Program-made: the position numbers and the translations under genes
Notes under the pieces: generated by a model
Databases searched by the model: none
What the model was told of the DNA's origin: nothing
What the model saw: only the letters and a program-made list of their open reading frames with translations
NCBI GenBank assembly: GCA_022820675.1
Contig: JAJEFC010000032.1
Span: forward strand, 1-34,220
DNA: 34,220 nucleotides
Direction: 5' to 3'
Origin: Vicinamibacteria bacterium
Lineage (GTDB): Bacteria > Acidobacteriota > Vicinamibacteria > Vicinamibacterales > UBA8438
Shown: piece after piece, positions 23,397 through 30,690 of the stretch
How the letters are laid out: the number at the start of each line of letters is the position of its first letter
Numbering within the stretch: position 1 is the first letter of the stretch

Positions 23397-25503
23397 AGCG
23401 CATCCAGGCCACGACCAGCGGCACGAAGATGACCGCGACGATGGTCATCAGCTTGATGAGGATGTTGAGGCTCGGCCCCGCCGTGTCCTTGAACGGATCG
23501 CCGACGGTGTCGCCGATGACCGCCGCCTTGTGTGGCTCCGAGCCCTTGCCGCCGTGGTGGCCTTCCTCGATCAGCTTCTTGGCGTTGTCCCAGACCCCGC
23601 CCGCGTTGGCCATCATCAGGGCCATGAGGACGCCGGTCACGAGCGCGCCCCCGAGCAGCCCCCCGAGGCCGGCCACCCCCAGCACGAAGCCGGTCAGCAC
23701 CGGCGCGACCACCGCGAGGAGGCCGGGCAGGATCATCTCCTTGATGGCGGACTGCGTGGAGATGGCCACGCACCGCGCCGAGTCGGGCTCGGCCGTCCCC
23801 TCGAGGAGCCCGGGGATGCTGCGGAACTGCCGGCGGACCTCCTCGATCATCTGGTTGGCGGACCGGCCCACCGCGTTCATGGTCAGGGCCGAGAAGATGA
23901 ACGGCAGCATGCCCCCGATGAACATGCCGATCAGCACGTTGGGGTTCGTCAGCTCGAGGCTCAGTTGCCGCGGGTCGAACGCGCCGGCGCCGCCGGCCTG
24001 GGCCACGTTGTCGGCGGCGGTCGCCTGGAACGTCGAGAACAGGGCGAGGGCGGTGAGGGCGGCCGAGCCGATGGCGAAGCCCTTGCCCATCGCCGCGGTG
24101 GTGTTGCCGACCGCGTCGAGGGCGTCGGTGCGGTCGCGCACGAACGGCTCGCACTTGCTCATCTCGGCGATGCCCCCGGCGTTGTCGGCGACCGGCCCGT
24201 AGGCGTCGACGCCGAGGCTGATGCCGAGCGTGGAGAGCATGCCGACGGCGGCGATGGCGATGCCGTAGAGCTCGCCCAACTGGTAGCTGAAGAAGATGGC
24301 GAAGCAGACCACGAGCACCGGGTAGCCGCACGACATCATGCCGACCCCGAGGCCCGCGATGATGTTGGTGGCGGGGCCGGTCTCCGACTGCTCGGCGATG
24401 TGGCTGGCCGGCGGCATGTCCTTGCCCGTGTAGTACTCGGTGAGCTTGCCGATGACGACCCCCGCCACCACCCCGAACACCACGCAGCCCATGACCGGCC
24501 AGGGGACCGAGGTGACCGAGATGAGGGCGGCGGCGCCGCCGACGACGATGACCGACGCCACGATGAGCCCCCGCAGCAGCGCCCCCTGCACCTTGCTCTC
24601 GTCGTCGGTGCGCACCGTGAAGGTCCCCAGAATGGAGGCGACGATGCCGAAGCCGGCGAGCAGCACCGGGAACACCGCGAGATCGGCCTGGAGGGCGAGG
24701 AAGCCGCTCTCGCCCACGCCCCACAGGTCGGCGGCGGTGGCCGCGGTGAGGGCCCACGCGAGGGCCACCGACGAGATGATGCTGCCCACGTAGGACTCGA
24801 AGAGGTCGGCCCCCATGCCCGCCACGTCCCCGACGTTGTCGCCGACGCTGTCGGCGATGGTCGCGGGGTTGCGGGGATCGTCCTCGGGAATGCCCGCCTC
24901 GACCTTGCCCGACAGGTCGCCGGCGACGTCCGCGGCCTTGGTGAAGATGCCGCCCCCGACCCGCGCGAACAGGGCGATGGACGACGCCCCGAGGGAGAGG
25001 CCGAGCAGCGACCCGACGGCGGACGGGCCGCGGCCGTCGAGGCCGCCGTAGAGCCAGTAGAGAAGCGCGATGCCCAGGGTGCCGAGGGCGACCACCGTCA
25101 GGCCCATGACCGCGCCGCTGGAGAACGCCACCCGCAGGGCCCCGGCGAGGCTGGTCTGCGCCGCCGCGGTGGTCCGGACGGCGGCGCCGGTGGCGGTGCG
25201 CATGCCCACCCAGCCCGCGGTGGCGGAGAGAAGCGCGCCGACGAGGAAGCTGACGCCGACGAGCAGCGAGTCGCCCGGCAGGAACAGCACGAGGACGCCG
25301 AACATGACGACGACGAACACCGCCAGGACGCTGTACTCGGTCTGCAGGAAGGCCATCGCGCCGCGGCGGATGAGGGCCGCGATCTGCTGCATGCGCTCGG
25401 TGCCGGCGTCGTGGGCGTTGATGGCGCGGATCAGGGAGAGCGCGAAGAGGGCGGCGGCGATGGGCGCGCCGACCCCGAGGAGCACGTAGAGTGAGTTGTC
25501 CAT
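23395..25503 (-). CDS. hppA: membrane-bound ion-pumping pyrophosphatase, K+-dependent type
   Basis: 702 residues, about 16 hydrophobic helices. The substrate-site motifs DDPRNPATIADSVGDNVGD and AGMGADLFESYVG are intact, as is the C-terminal DNAKKLIEEGHHGGKGSE plus AVIGDTVGDPFKDTAGPSLN. It couples PPi hydrolysis to pumping of H+ or Na+ across the membrane. The GNTTAAMGKGFAIGSA stretch has Ala and Gly at the two positions that distinguish K+-dependent from K+-independent (Lys/Thr) enzymes, so K+ stimulation is expected; whether Na+ or H+ is pumped is not settled. Expressed from a clear promoter 140-165 bases upstream. Confidence 0.95.
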   Translation of the reverse strand: MDNSLYVLLGVGAPIAAALFALSLIRAINAHDAGTERMQQIAALIRRGAMAFLQTEYSVLAVFVVVMFGVLVLFLPGDSLLVGVSFLVGALLSATAGWVGMRTATGAAVRTTAAAQTSLAGALRVAFSSGAVMGLTVVALGTLGIALLYWLYGGLDGRGPSAVGSLLGLSLGASSIALFARVGGGIFTKAADVAGDLSGKVEAGIPEDDPRNPATIADSVGDNVGDVAGMGADLFESYVGSIISSVALAWALTAATAADLWGVGESGFLALQADLAVFPVLLAGFGIVASILGTFTVRTDDESKVQGALLRGLIVASVIVVGGAAALISVTSVPWPVMGCVVFGVVAGVVIGKLTEYYTGKDMPPASHIAEQSETGPATNIIAGLGVGMMSCGYPVLVVCFAIFFSYQLGELYGIAIAAVGMLSTLGISLGVDAYGPVADNAGGIAEMSKCEPFVRDRTDALDAVGNTTAAMGKGFAIGSAALTALALFSTFQATAADNVAQAGGAGAFDPRQLSLELTNPNVLIGMFIGGMLPFIFSALTMNAVGRSANQMIEEVRRQFRSIPGLLEGTAEPDSARCVAISTQSAIKEMILPGLLAVVAPVLTGFVLGVAGLGGLLGGALVTGVLMALMMANAGGVWDNAKKLIEEGHHGGKGSEPHKAAVIGDTVGDPFKDTAGPSLNILIKLMTIVAVIFVPLVVAWMR

Positions 25504-25640
25504 TCTCCGACCTTGAGCTTTCGTGACCGTACGGCTCGCCGGCTGATCCGGCGCGGCGCGCACCCCGCCCGCCGTCGCGGGGAGGATGCGCCCGAGACGT
25601 CCGCTGTCGCGCCGCCGGAGCGGCCGTACAAGGACGCGCA

Positions 25641-25669
25641 AACCTAGCAGCCGTCCGTGCGGCTGTCAA
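25641..25669 (-). promoter_or_regulatory. hppA promoter with a palindrome in its spacer
   Basis: On the minus strand TTGACA (25669-25664), 17 bases, TAGGTT (25646-25641). The spacer and last -35 bases contain the inverted repeat CAGCCG (25648-25653) and CGGCTG (25660-25665), separated by 6 bases. This placement would suit a repressor or activator site. The leader to the ATG would be about 130 bases. Confidence 0.7.
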
Positions 25670-25706
25670 GCGCGCCGACGTCCGGGCTGGCGTCTCAGCT
25701 CGATCC

Positions 25707-25738
25707 GTGATGGCGTGAGATCTGTGATGGCGTGAGAT
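25707..25738. repeat. 17-bp tandem duplication
   Basis: GTGATGGCGTGAGAT occurs twice, at 25707-25721 and 25724-25738, just after the small coiled-coil gene stop. No function visible. Confidence 0.6.
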
Positions 25739-25744
25739 GACGCC

Positions 25745-26065
25745 CTACTGGAGGACGGCCACAACCGCCGCGACTGCTGCGATGGCGGCAATCAGGGTCG
25801 CGATGAACCACTTGAGCATGGTGGATTGAAGCTCGTTGAGATCGGCTTTCGTGGCCGTGCTTTCCAGGCGGGTGTCGATCTTCGCGACATCGGCTTCCGT
25901 AGCGGTGCTTTCCAGGCGGGTGTCGATCTTCGCGACGGTGGTTTCGACGCGATGAATGTGCGCCAGGAGGCGGTCGTAACGACTCCCGTTTCCCCCGCCG
26001 TCACCAGCCAGCGTACGCCGGCTCGTCTCTTCCTTGTCGCCAGGGAACGGAAGCGGGTCGGTCAT
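25745..26065 (-). CDS. coiled-coil protein with C-terminal membrane anchor
   Basis: 106 residues. A disordered N-terminus (MTDPLPFPGDKEETS) is followed by a coiled coil with a nearly exact 16-residue duplication beginning KIDTRLESTAT, matched by a 48-bp DNA repeat near 25840-25935. A C-terminal membrane helix (WFIATLIAAIAAVAAVVAVL) closes it. The layout resembles DUF1640-like coiled-coil proteins; this is an impression, not a match. Its ATG overlaps the stop of the upstream gene as ATGA, so the two are coupled. Like the coiled-coil genes at 811 and 10786 it is small and of unknown function, but here the anchor is C-terminal. Confidence 0.65.
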   Translation of the reverse strand: MTDPLPFPGDKEETSRRTLAGDGGGNGSRYDRLLAHIHRVETTVAKIDTRLESTATEADVAKIDTRLESTATKADLNELQSTMLKWFIATLIAAIAAVAAVVAVLQ

Positions 26066-26316
26066 GAGGCGTACCGCTTGAGCCACTCCCACACGTCGGA
26101 GCGGTGGTATCCGTGGTACGCCCCATTCAGGCCGAGAACGATCCCGCCCCGTTCGGCGTCCTCGCCACCGATGCCGGCCTTCGCCGCGATGGCCGCAGAC
26201 ATCTCGTCGGTCTTCAGCAACCATGCTCCCGGACCGACCTCGATCGGGCTGTACTCGGTCAGGGCCGTCGGAATGGCCGACAGCGGTTCGTCGAAGACGA
26301 CGATGAACAGAGACAT
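26062..26316 (-). CDS. small alpha/beta protein of unknown function
   Basis: 84 residues starting MSLFIVVFDEPLSAIPTALT, with PGAWLLKTDEMSAAIAAKAG in the middle and HRSDVWEWLKRYAS at the end. The strand-helix-strand start and the AWLL segment recall small Cas2/SinR-like ferredoxin-fold proteins, but I cannot support that firmly. No cas genes or arrays are present. It is first in a two-gene unit with the coiled-coil membrane gene (4-base overlap). Its promoter is well defined and ends 10 bases before the ATG, implying a leaderless message, and no Shine-Dalgarno sequence is present. Confidence 0.62.
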   Translation of the reverse strand: MSLFIVVFDEPLSAIPTALTEYSPIEVGPGAWLLKTDEMSAAIAAKAGIGGEDAERGGIVLGLNGAYHGYHRSDVWEWLKRYAS

Positions 26317-26326
26317 GGGGACGCCA

Positions 26327-26355
26327 ATTCTATTGGACGTGATCCAGACCGGCAA
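26327..26355 (-). promoter_or_regulatory. promoter of the small two-gene module, near-leaderless
   Basis: On the minus strand TTGCCG (26355-26350), exactly 17 bases, TAGAAT (26332-26327). The expected transcription start is within about 4-5 bases of the ATG at 26316. Confidence 0.65.
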
Positions 26356-26452
26356 GGTTTGCGGTTGTGGGGTCGAGGACAGGTCGATCAGCCCTGTGCG
26401 GCCCGGCGGTGCTCCACGGATCCTTCGGAACCGAGCCGAGACACTGCCGGCG

Positions 26453-27259
26453 TCAGAGTCCCAGCGCCAATCCGACCGCCAGCGCCGCCGCCACCGCGAG
26501 CCGGTACCAGGCGAAGGCGGCGAGCGAGTGCCGGGAGAGATAGCGGAGCAGCCCCGCCACCGCGAGATAGCCGACGACGCCCGAGGTGACGAGCCCCGCG
26601 AGCAGGGCCGGCGCGTTCGCGGCCAGGCCGTCACCCCCGAGCATGCGCGCCGCCTGCAGCCCCCCGGCGGCGCTGGCGGGAATACCGAGGAGAAAGGCGA
26701 ACCGGGCCGCCTCGGGCCGCGACAGCCCCAGGAGCAGGGCCACCGTGATGATCGCGCCCGACCGCGAGACGCCCGGCACGAGGGCCGCCGCCTGCGCGCA
26801 GCCGAGCACGAGGGCGTCTCCGGCCGAGAGCGACGACGCGCGCCGCGAGGACGCCTCGCCCCGATCCGCCCAGAGCATCGCGGCGGCGCCGAGGGCCAGC
26901 GTCGCCGCGACCACCGCGGGACCGCGCAGGCGGTCGACGTGTCCGGAGAGGAGCAGGCCCAGGGGGACCAGGGGAGCGGTCGCGAGCAGAATCAGCCGGC
27001 CCGTGCGGGCGTCGTCGCCTCCGCCGCCCGTGAGGGCCCGGGGGGCGGCGGCGGCCAGCGCGAGGACGTCGCGCCGGAAGTAGGCGAGCACCGCCGTCAG
27101 GGTGCCGAGGTGGCAGGCCACGTCGAACGGGATCTCCACCGCCCCCGCGTCCCAGCCGAACAGCTCGCGAACGAGGATGAGATGGGCGGAGCTGGAGATG
27201 GGCAGGAACTCGGTCAGCCCCTGCACGATGCCGAGCCACACGGCCTGGACGGTGGTCAT
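26453..27259 (-). CDS. uppP: undecaprenyl-diphosphatase (BacA/UppP type)
   Basis: 268 residues with about eight hydrophobic helices. The N-terminal active-site motif QGLTEFLPISSSAHL includes Gln13, Glu17 and His26. The second motif, PGVSRSGAIITVALLLGLSR, supplies the catalytic Arg/Ser cluster. It dephosphorylates undecaprenyl pyrophosphate to recycle the lipid carrier for peptidoglycan and other glycans, and overexpression is known to give bacitracin resistance. No Shine-Dalgarno sequence is visible before the ATG. It stands between the tgt-sec cluster and the small two-gene module, probably as a separate unit, and fits functionally with ddl nearby. Confidence 0.95.
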   Translation of the reverse strand: MTTVQAVWLGIVQGLTEFLPISSSAHLILVRELFGWDAGAVEIPFDVACHLGTLTAVLAYFRRDVLALAAAAPRALTGGGGDDARTGRLILLATAPLVPLGLLLSGHVDRLRGPAVVAATLALGAAAMLWADRGEASSRRASSLSAGDALVLGCAQAAALVPGVSRSGAIITVALLLGLSRPEAARFAFLLGIPASAAGGLQAARMLGGDGLAANAPALLAGLVTSGVVGYLAVAGLLRYLSRHSLAAFAWYRLAVAAALAVGLALGL

Positions 27260-27291
27260 GCGGCGTCAGGGTCGGGCGGCGGCCCGGGGAC

Positions 27292-27420
27292 GGGTGCACG
27301 TCAGATTCGTGGGACCCGCCTCTGCCGCCGCGAGCACTTCGCCGAAAGCCACCCGTTCGCACGCCAACCTGGCCCCGAAATGCTCGCAACCGCGAATCTG
27401 CAACTTTCCTGACGTGCCCC
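27292..27420. mobile_element. copy B of the GCACGTCAG inverted-end element (129 bp)
   Basis: Ends GGGTGCACGTCAG and (reverse complement) GGGGCACGTCAG. Nearly identical to copy A at 18756-18886, including the interior CCCGCCTCTGCCGCCGCGAG and CGAAATGCTCGCAACCGCGA. No coding frame. It fills most of the uppP-secF gap (27260-27516); the remainder is GC-rich with no other recognisable feature. Confidence 0.75.
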
Positions 27421-27516
27421 CCCCGGGGACCCGTGGCGCGGCCCCGCGTCGCCGGCGGCGCGGACCCGCGCTCGCCGGTCCCGGTGCGACGCGAGGTCTC
27501 GCCGCCGGCCCCGTCA

Positions 27517-28524
27517 TCAGGCGCGGGCGCGGGCCCTCGGTGACTTCCCCCGGCGCCGCTTGGGCTTCGAGCCCGTGGACGACGACGCCGCGGCCGCCGG
27601 CGCCGCCTGCAGCCGCCGGGCGGCCCGGCGCTCGCTGATGACGATGGCGGCCGCGGCGGCGATGAAGATCGTGGAGTAGGTGCCGCTGAGCACCCCGACG
27701 AGCATCGTGAAGGCGAAGCCCCGCAGCACCTCGCCGCCGAAGAGGAACAGCGCGAGGACGGCGAAGGCGGTGGTGCCCGAGGTGATGATGGTGCGGCTCA
27801 GGGTCTGGTTGATGCTGGCGTTGACGAGCTTGTCGAACGCGTCGCGCCGCATGCGCCGGAGGTTCTCGCGCACCCGGTCGAACACGACGATGGAGTCGTT
27901 CACGGAGTAGCCGGTGATGGTCAGCATGGCCGCGACGACGGCCAGCGACAGGTCGAAGCCGAAGAAGGTCAACATCGACAGGGTCACGAGGATGTCGTGA
28001 ACGACCGCGATGATCGCCCCCACCGCGAAGCTGAACCGGAAGCGGAAGGCGACGTAGACGAGGATGCCGAGCATCGCGAACACGAAGGCGTTGACCCCGC
28101 GGCGCTGCAGCTCCTCGCCGATGACCGGCCCCACGAGCTCCTGCCCGATGACCGTGAAGCCGCCGATGGGGCTCTCCTCGAGGGCCGCGACGACCGCGTT
28201 CGCGCCCTCCTCGAGGCTCGTGCCCTCCTCGGGGTCGTCGCTCTGCGGCAGCCGGATCATGATCTCGTTGGAGTCGGCGTCGCCGTACTGCTGGACGACG
28301 CTCTCGCCGGCCGCGTCCCCCACGGCGCCGCGCACCTGGTCCTCGGTGACGGGCTCGTCGAACTGCACGATGACGATGGTGCCGCCCGAGAAGTCGATAC
28401 CGAGGGCCAGCCCCCCCTGCAGCGCCGTCATCGCGGCCCCGGCGGCGATGATGAGGCACGAGAGGCCGACGGCCGGCCAGCGCCACTTGAGGAAGTCGAA
28501 GTTCGGGTTCTTGAAGATGGGCAT
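27517..28524 (-). CDS. secF: protein translocase subunit SecF
   Basis: 335 residues. First membrane helix near residues 15-35, then the periplasmic P1-like region opening with LALGIDFSGGTIVIVQF, the hallmark shared by SecD and SecF. A five-helix RND-type core follows, with GIL...VVHDILVTLSML and SVNDSIVVFDRVREN. The tail is basic. With SecD and YajC it uses the proton gradient to pull secreted proteins out of SecYEG on the periplasmic side. The ATG is 87 bases after the secD stop. An extra acidic insert (QSDDPEEGTSLEEGANAV) sits in the periplasmic part. The last gene of the cluster. Confidence 0.95.
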   Translation of the reverse strand: MPIFKNPNFDFLKWRWPAVGLSCLIIAAGAAMTALQGGLALGIDFSGGTIVIVQFDEPVTEDQVRGAVGDAAGESVVQQYGDADSNEIMIRLPQSDDPEEGTSLEEGANAVVAALEESPIGGFTVIGQELVGPVIGEELQRRGVNAFVFAMLGILVYVAFRFRFSFAVGAIIAVVHDILVTLSMLTFFGFDLSLAVVAAMLTITGYSVNDSIVVFDRVRENLRRMRRDAFDKLVNASINQTLSRTIITSGTTAFAVLALFLFGGEVLRGFAFTMLVGVLSGTYSTIFIAAAAAIVISERRAARRLQAAPAAAASSSTGSKPKRRRGKSPRARARA

Positions 28525-28611
28525 ACGCGCGTCGGTGTCCCGGATGGTCAGGCCGCGGCCGCGCCGGCCGGCGGCGGTGCAATCGGATCAGGCAGAGCGG
28601 GCTCCGGCGGC

Positions 28612-30177
28612 TCAGATGCTCAACGAGGCTTCCCGGCGGCGCGTGAGCACCGTCTCGAAGATGGTGCGCGACACGAAGACCGCGGTGAACACGTTCGACA
28701 CGAGGCCGAAGAACAGCGTGGTCGCGAAGCCCTTGATGGGCCCCGAGCCGAACTGGAACAGGAAGGCGGCGGCGATGAGCGACGCGATGTGGGTGTCGAG
28801 AATGGTCAGGAAGACGCGGTCGAACCCGGCCGCGACGGCCGCCCGGACCCCCTTGGCGGAGCCCAGCTCCTCCTTGATGCGTTCGAATATCAGCACGTTG
28901 GAATCGACCCCCATGCCGATGGTGAGGATGAACCCGGCGATGCCCGGCAGGGTGAGCACGGCCCCGACGTAGGCCATGCACCCGAGGAGGATGAGCAGGT
29001 TCATCCCCACCGCGACGACCGCGTTGATGCCCGACAGCCGGTAGTAGAGAAGCATGAACAGGGCGACGGCGATGAGCCCCGAGGCCGACGCGGTGACCCC
29101 GGCGCGGATGGAGTCGGCCCCCAGGCTCGGCCCCACCGTCCGCTCCTCGAGATAGGTGAGGGACGCGGGCAGGGCGCCCGACCGCAGGATCAGCGCGAGA
29201 TCGGTCGCCTCCCCCGTCGTGAAGGTGCCGGTGATGCGCCCCTCGTCGGCGATGCGCTCCTGGATGACGGGGGCCGAGTAGACCCGGTTGTCGAGGATGA
29301 TGGCGAGGTTGCGCCCGACGTTGCTGCCCGTGAAGTTGCCGAACTTGCGGGCCCCCTCGCGGTTGAACGAGAAGCTGATGGCGGGCTGGTTGAACTCGTC
29401 GATGGTCGGCCGGGCGTTGCGCAGGTCGCGCCCCGTCACCGGGGCGACCCGCCGCACGAGGTAGTAGACGGTCGAGCCGGGGGCGGCGCCGAGGGACTCG
29501 TCGGCCCCCGACACGACCTCCATGTCCGCGGGCACGATGCCGTTCCTCGCCTGCAGCAGCAGCTCGCGCGAGAGGGCGGGGCCGTCCTCGACCAGCTTCA
29601 GCTCGAGGAGGCCGGTCGAGCGGATGATCTCCTTCGCCCCCTGCACGTCCTCGACGCCGGGCAACTGGACGAGGATCTGGTCGCCGGCGACGCCGTGGGG
29701 GGCGACGATGGGCTCGGCGACGCCGAGCTCGTTGACCCGGCGCTCGATGGTCTGGAGGGCCTGGCGCACCGACTCCTCGCGAAGCTGCCGCTCGATGCCC
29801 GGCAGCATGCCGAAGGTGTAGGCGCCGGGGCCGTCGGCCCGCCGGTCGTAGCTCACCTGCAACAGATCGTCGGCGATGCCGCGGAACTCCTGGTCGCGGT
29901 CGCCGGGGACGCCCTCGACCCGGATCTCCGTCGGGGCGGCGGCGCCGGCCGAGAGCAGCTCGATGCCGACGAGGCTCGCCTGCTCCCTCAACTGCTCGGC
30001 GTTGGTCTCGGTCTCGACCCGCAGCGCGTCGTCGGTCTGCACCCGGAGCACGAGATGGACGCCGCCCCGGAGGTCGAGGCCGAGCCGCACCTGGTCCTCG
30101 GGCGGATAGATGGCGAACGCGGCCGCGGCCGCCACCGCGACGATGGTCAACAGCTTCCAGCGCAGGTTCTTCTTCAT
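28612..30177 (-). CDS. secD: protein translocase subunit SecD
   Basis: 521 residues. An N-terminal helix is followed by VRLGLDLRGGVHLVLRV, the first periplasmic domain with VNELGVAEPIV and QILVQLPGV, and the RND-like membrane core with GADSIRAGVTAS and GMGVDSNVLIFERIKEE near the C-terminus. Slightly shorter than E. coli SecD (615) but normal for many phyla. It works with SecF in the inner membrane. The gene is 60 bases downstream of yajC. The SecD/SecF junction is unfused, as in most Gram-negatives. Confidence 0.95.
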   Translation of the reverse strand: MKKNLRWKLLTIVAVAAAAAFAIYPPEDQVRLGLDLRGGVHLVLRVQTDDALRVETETNAEQLREQASLVGIELLSAGAAAPTEIRVEGVPGDRDQEFRGIADDLLQVSYDRRADGPGAYTFGMLPGIERQLREESVRQALQTIERRVNELGVAEPIVAPHGVAGDQILVQLPGVEDVQGAKEIIRSTGLLELKLVEDGPALSRELLLQARNGIVPADMEVVSGADESLGAAPGSTVYYLVRRVAPVTGRDLRNARPTIDEFNQPAISFSFNREGARKFGNFTGSNVGRNLAIILDNRVYSAPVIQERIADEGRITGTFTTGEATDLALILRSGALPASLTYLEERTVGPSLGADSIRAGVTASASGLIAVALFMLLYYRLSGINAVVAVGMNLLILLGCMAYVGAVLTLPGIAGFILTIGMGVDSNVLIFERIKEELGSAKGVRAAVAAGFDRVFLTILDTHIASLIAAAFLFQFGSGPIKGFATTLFFGLVSNVFTAVFVSRTIFETVLTRRREASLSI

Positions 30178-30237
30178 AGCTCTGTCCGTCCCGGCGTCCG
30201 CCGCCGCCCGGCGTCCGCCGGCAGCGGCCCCGGCCGG

Positions 30238-30579
30238 CTACATCGACGCGGAGTCCTGGGCCACCGGCTCCTGCCCCTGATACCCCCCGACCGCCGACCG
30301 CGACACCTCGATGCGCACCTTGTCGGCCACCTGGAGCTGGACCGACCGATCGTTCAGCTTCGTGATGGACCCGTAGATGCCGCTCGTCGTGATCACCCGG
30401 TCGCCCACCTTGAGGGCGTCGCGGAACTCCTGCACCTTCTTCTGCCGCCGCCGCATCGGCAGCAGGATGATGAAGTAGAAGATGGCGAGGATCAGCGCGA
30501 ACGGCAGGAACTGCGCCCACAGCGGGGGGCTGCCCTGCGAGGCCTGGGCGAAGAGCGTCGGGAGGCCGGAGTCAGGCAT
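30238..30579 (-). CDS. yajC: Sec translocase accessory subunit YajC
   Basis: 113 residues: a short periplasmic N-terminus, one membrane helix (FLPFALILAIFYFIILLPM), the diagnostic basic stretch RRRQKKVQEFRDALKVGDRV, and a small cytoplasmic beta domain (TTSGIYGSITKLND). A component of the SecDF-YajC complex. It sits between tgt and secD as in many bacteria. About 97 bases, including a 21-bp tandem array, separate it from the tgt stop. Confidence 0.94.
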   Translation of the reverse strand: MPDSGLPTLFAQASQGSPPLWAQFLPFALILAIFYFIILLPMRRRQKKVQEFRDALKVGDRVITTSGIYGSITKLNDRSVQLQVADKVRIEVSRSAVGGYQGQEPVAQDSASM

Positions 30580-30606
30580 CGGTGGTTCTTCAATCGCCGG
30601 CCCGTC

Positions 30607-30690
30607 GGCGGCGTCAGGGGCGCCCGCGGCGGCGTCAGGGGCGCCCGCGGCGGCGTCAGGGGCGCCCGCGGCGACGTCAGGAACGCGGCC
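30607..30690. repeat. 21-bp tandem repeat covering the tgt stop codon
   Basis: Four units (30607-30627, 30628-30648, 30649-30669, 30670-30690), the first three identical, the fourth diverged. Each unit carries TCA on the plus strand (TGA on the minus strand) at the same phase, the first of which is the tgt stop. Because 21 is a multiple of three, the array supplies four successive in-frame stops. Confidence 0.88.

Noticed and set aside
22361-25669. A single 1102-codon minus-strand frame joining hppA antiframe sequence to tonB
   Set aside because: Only its last part is TonB. The GTG at 23071 with AGGAGG and a perfect promoter upstream define the real gene; the upstream part is an off-frame reading of hppA.
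26062-26316. Cas2-type CRISPR protein
   Set aside because: No cas1, other cas genes or array nearby, and the catalytic Asp context of Cas2 is not clear. Kept as an unknown small protein.
30607-30690. Possible CRISPR-like array after tgt
   Set aside because: A 21-bp tandem repeat with no spacers.
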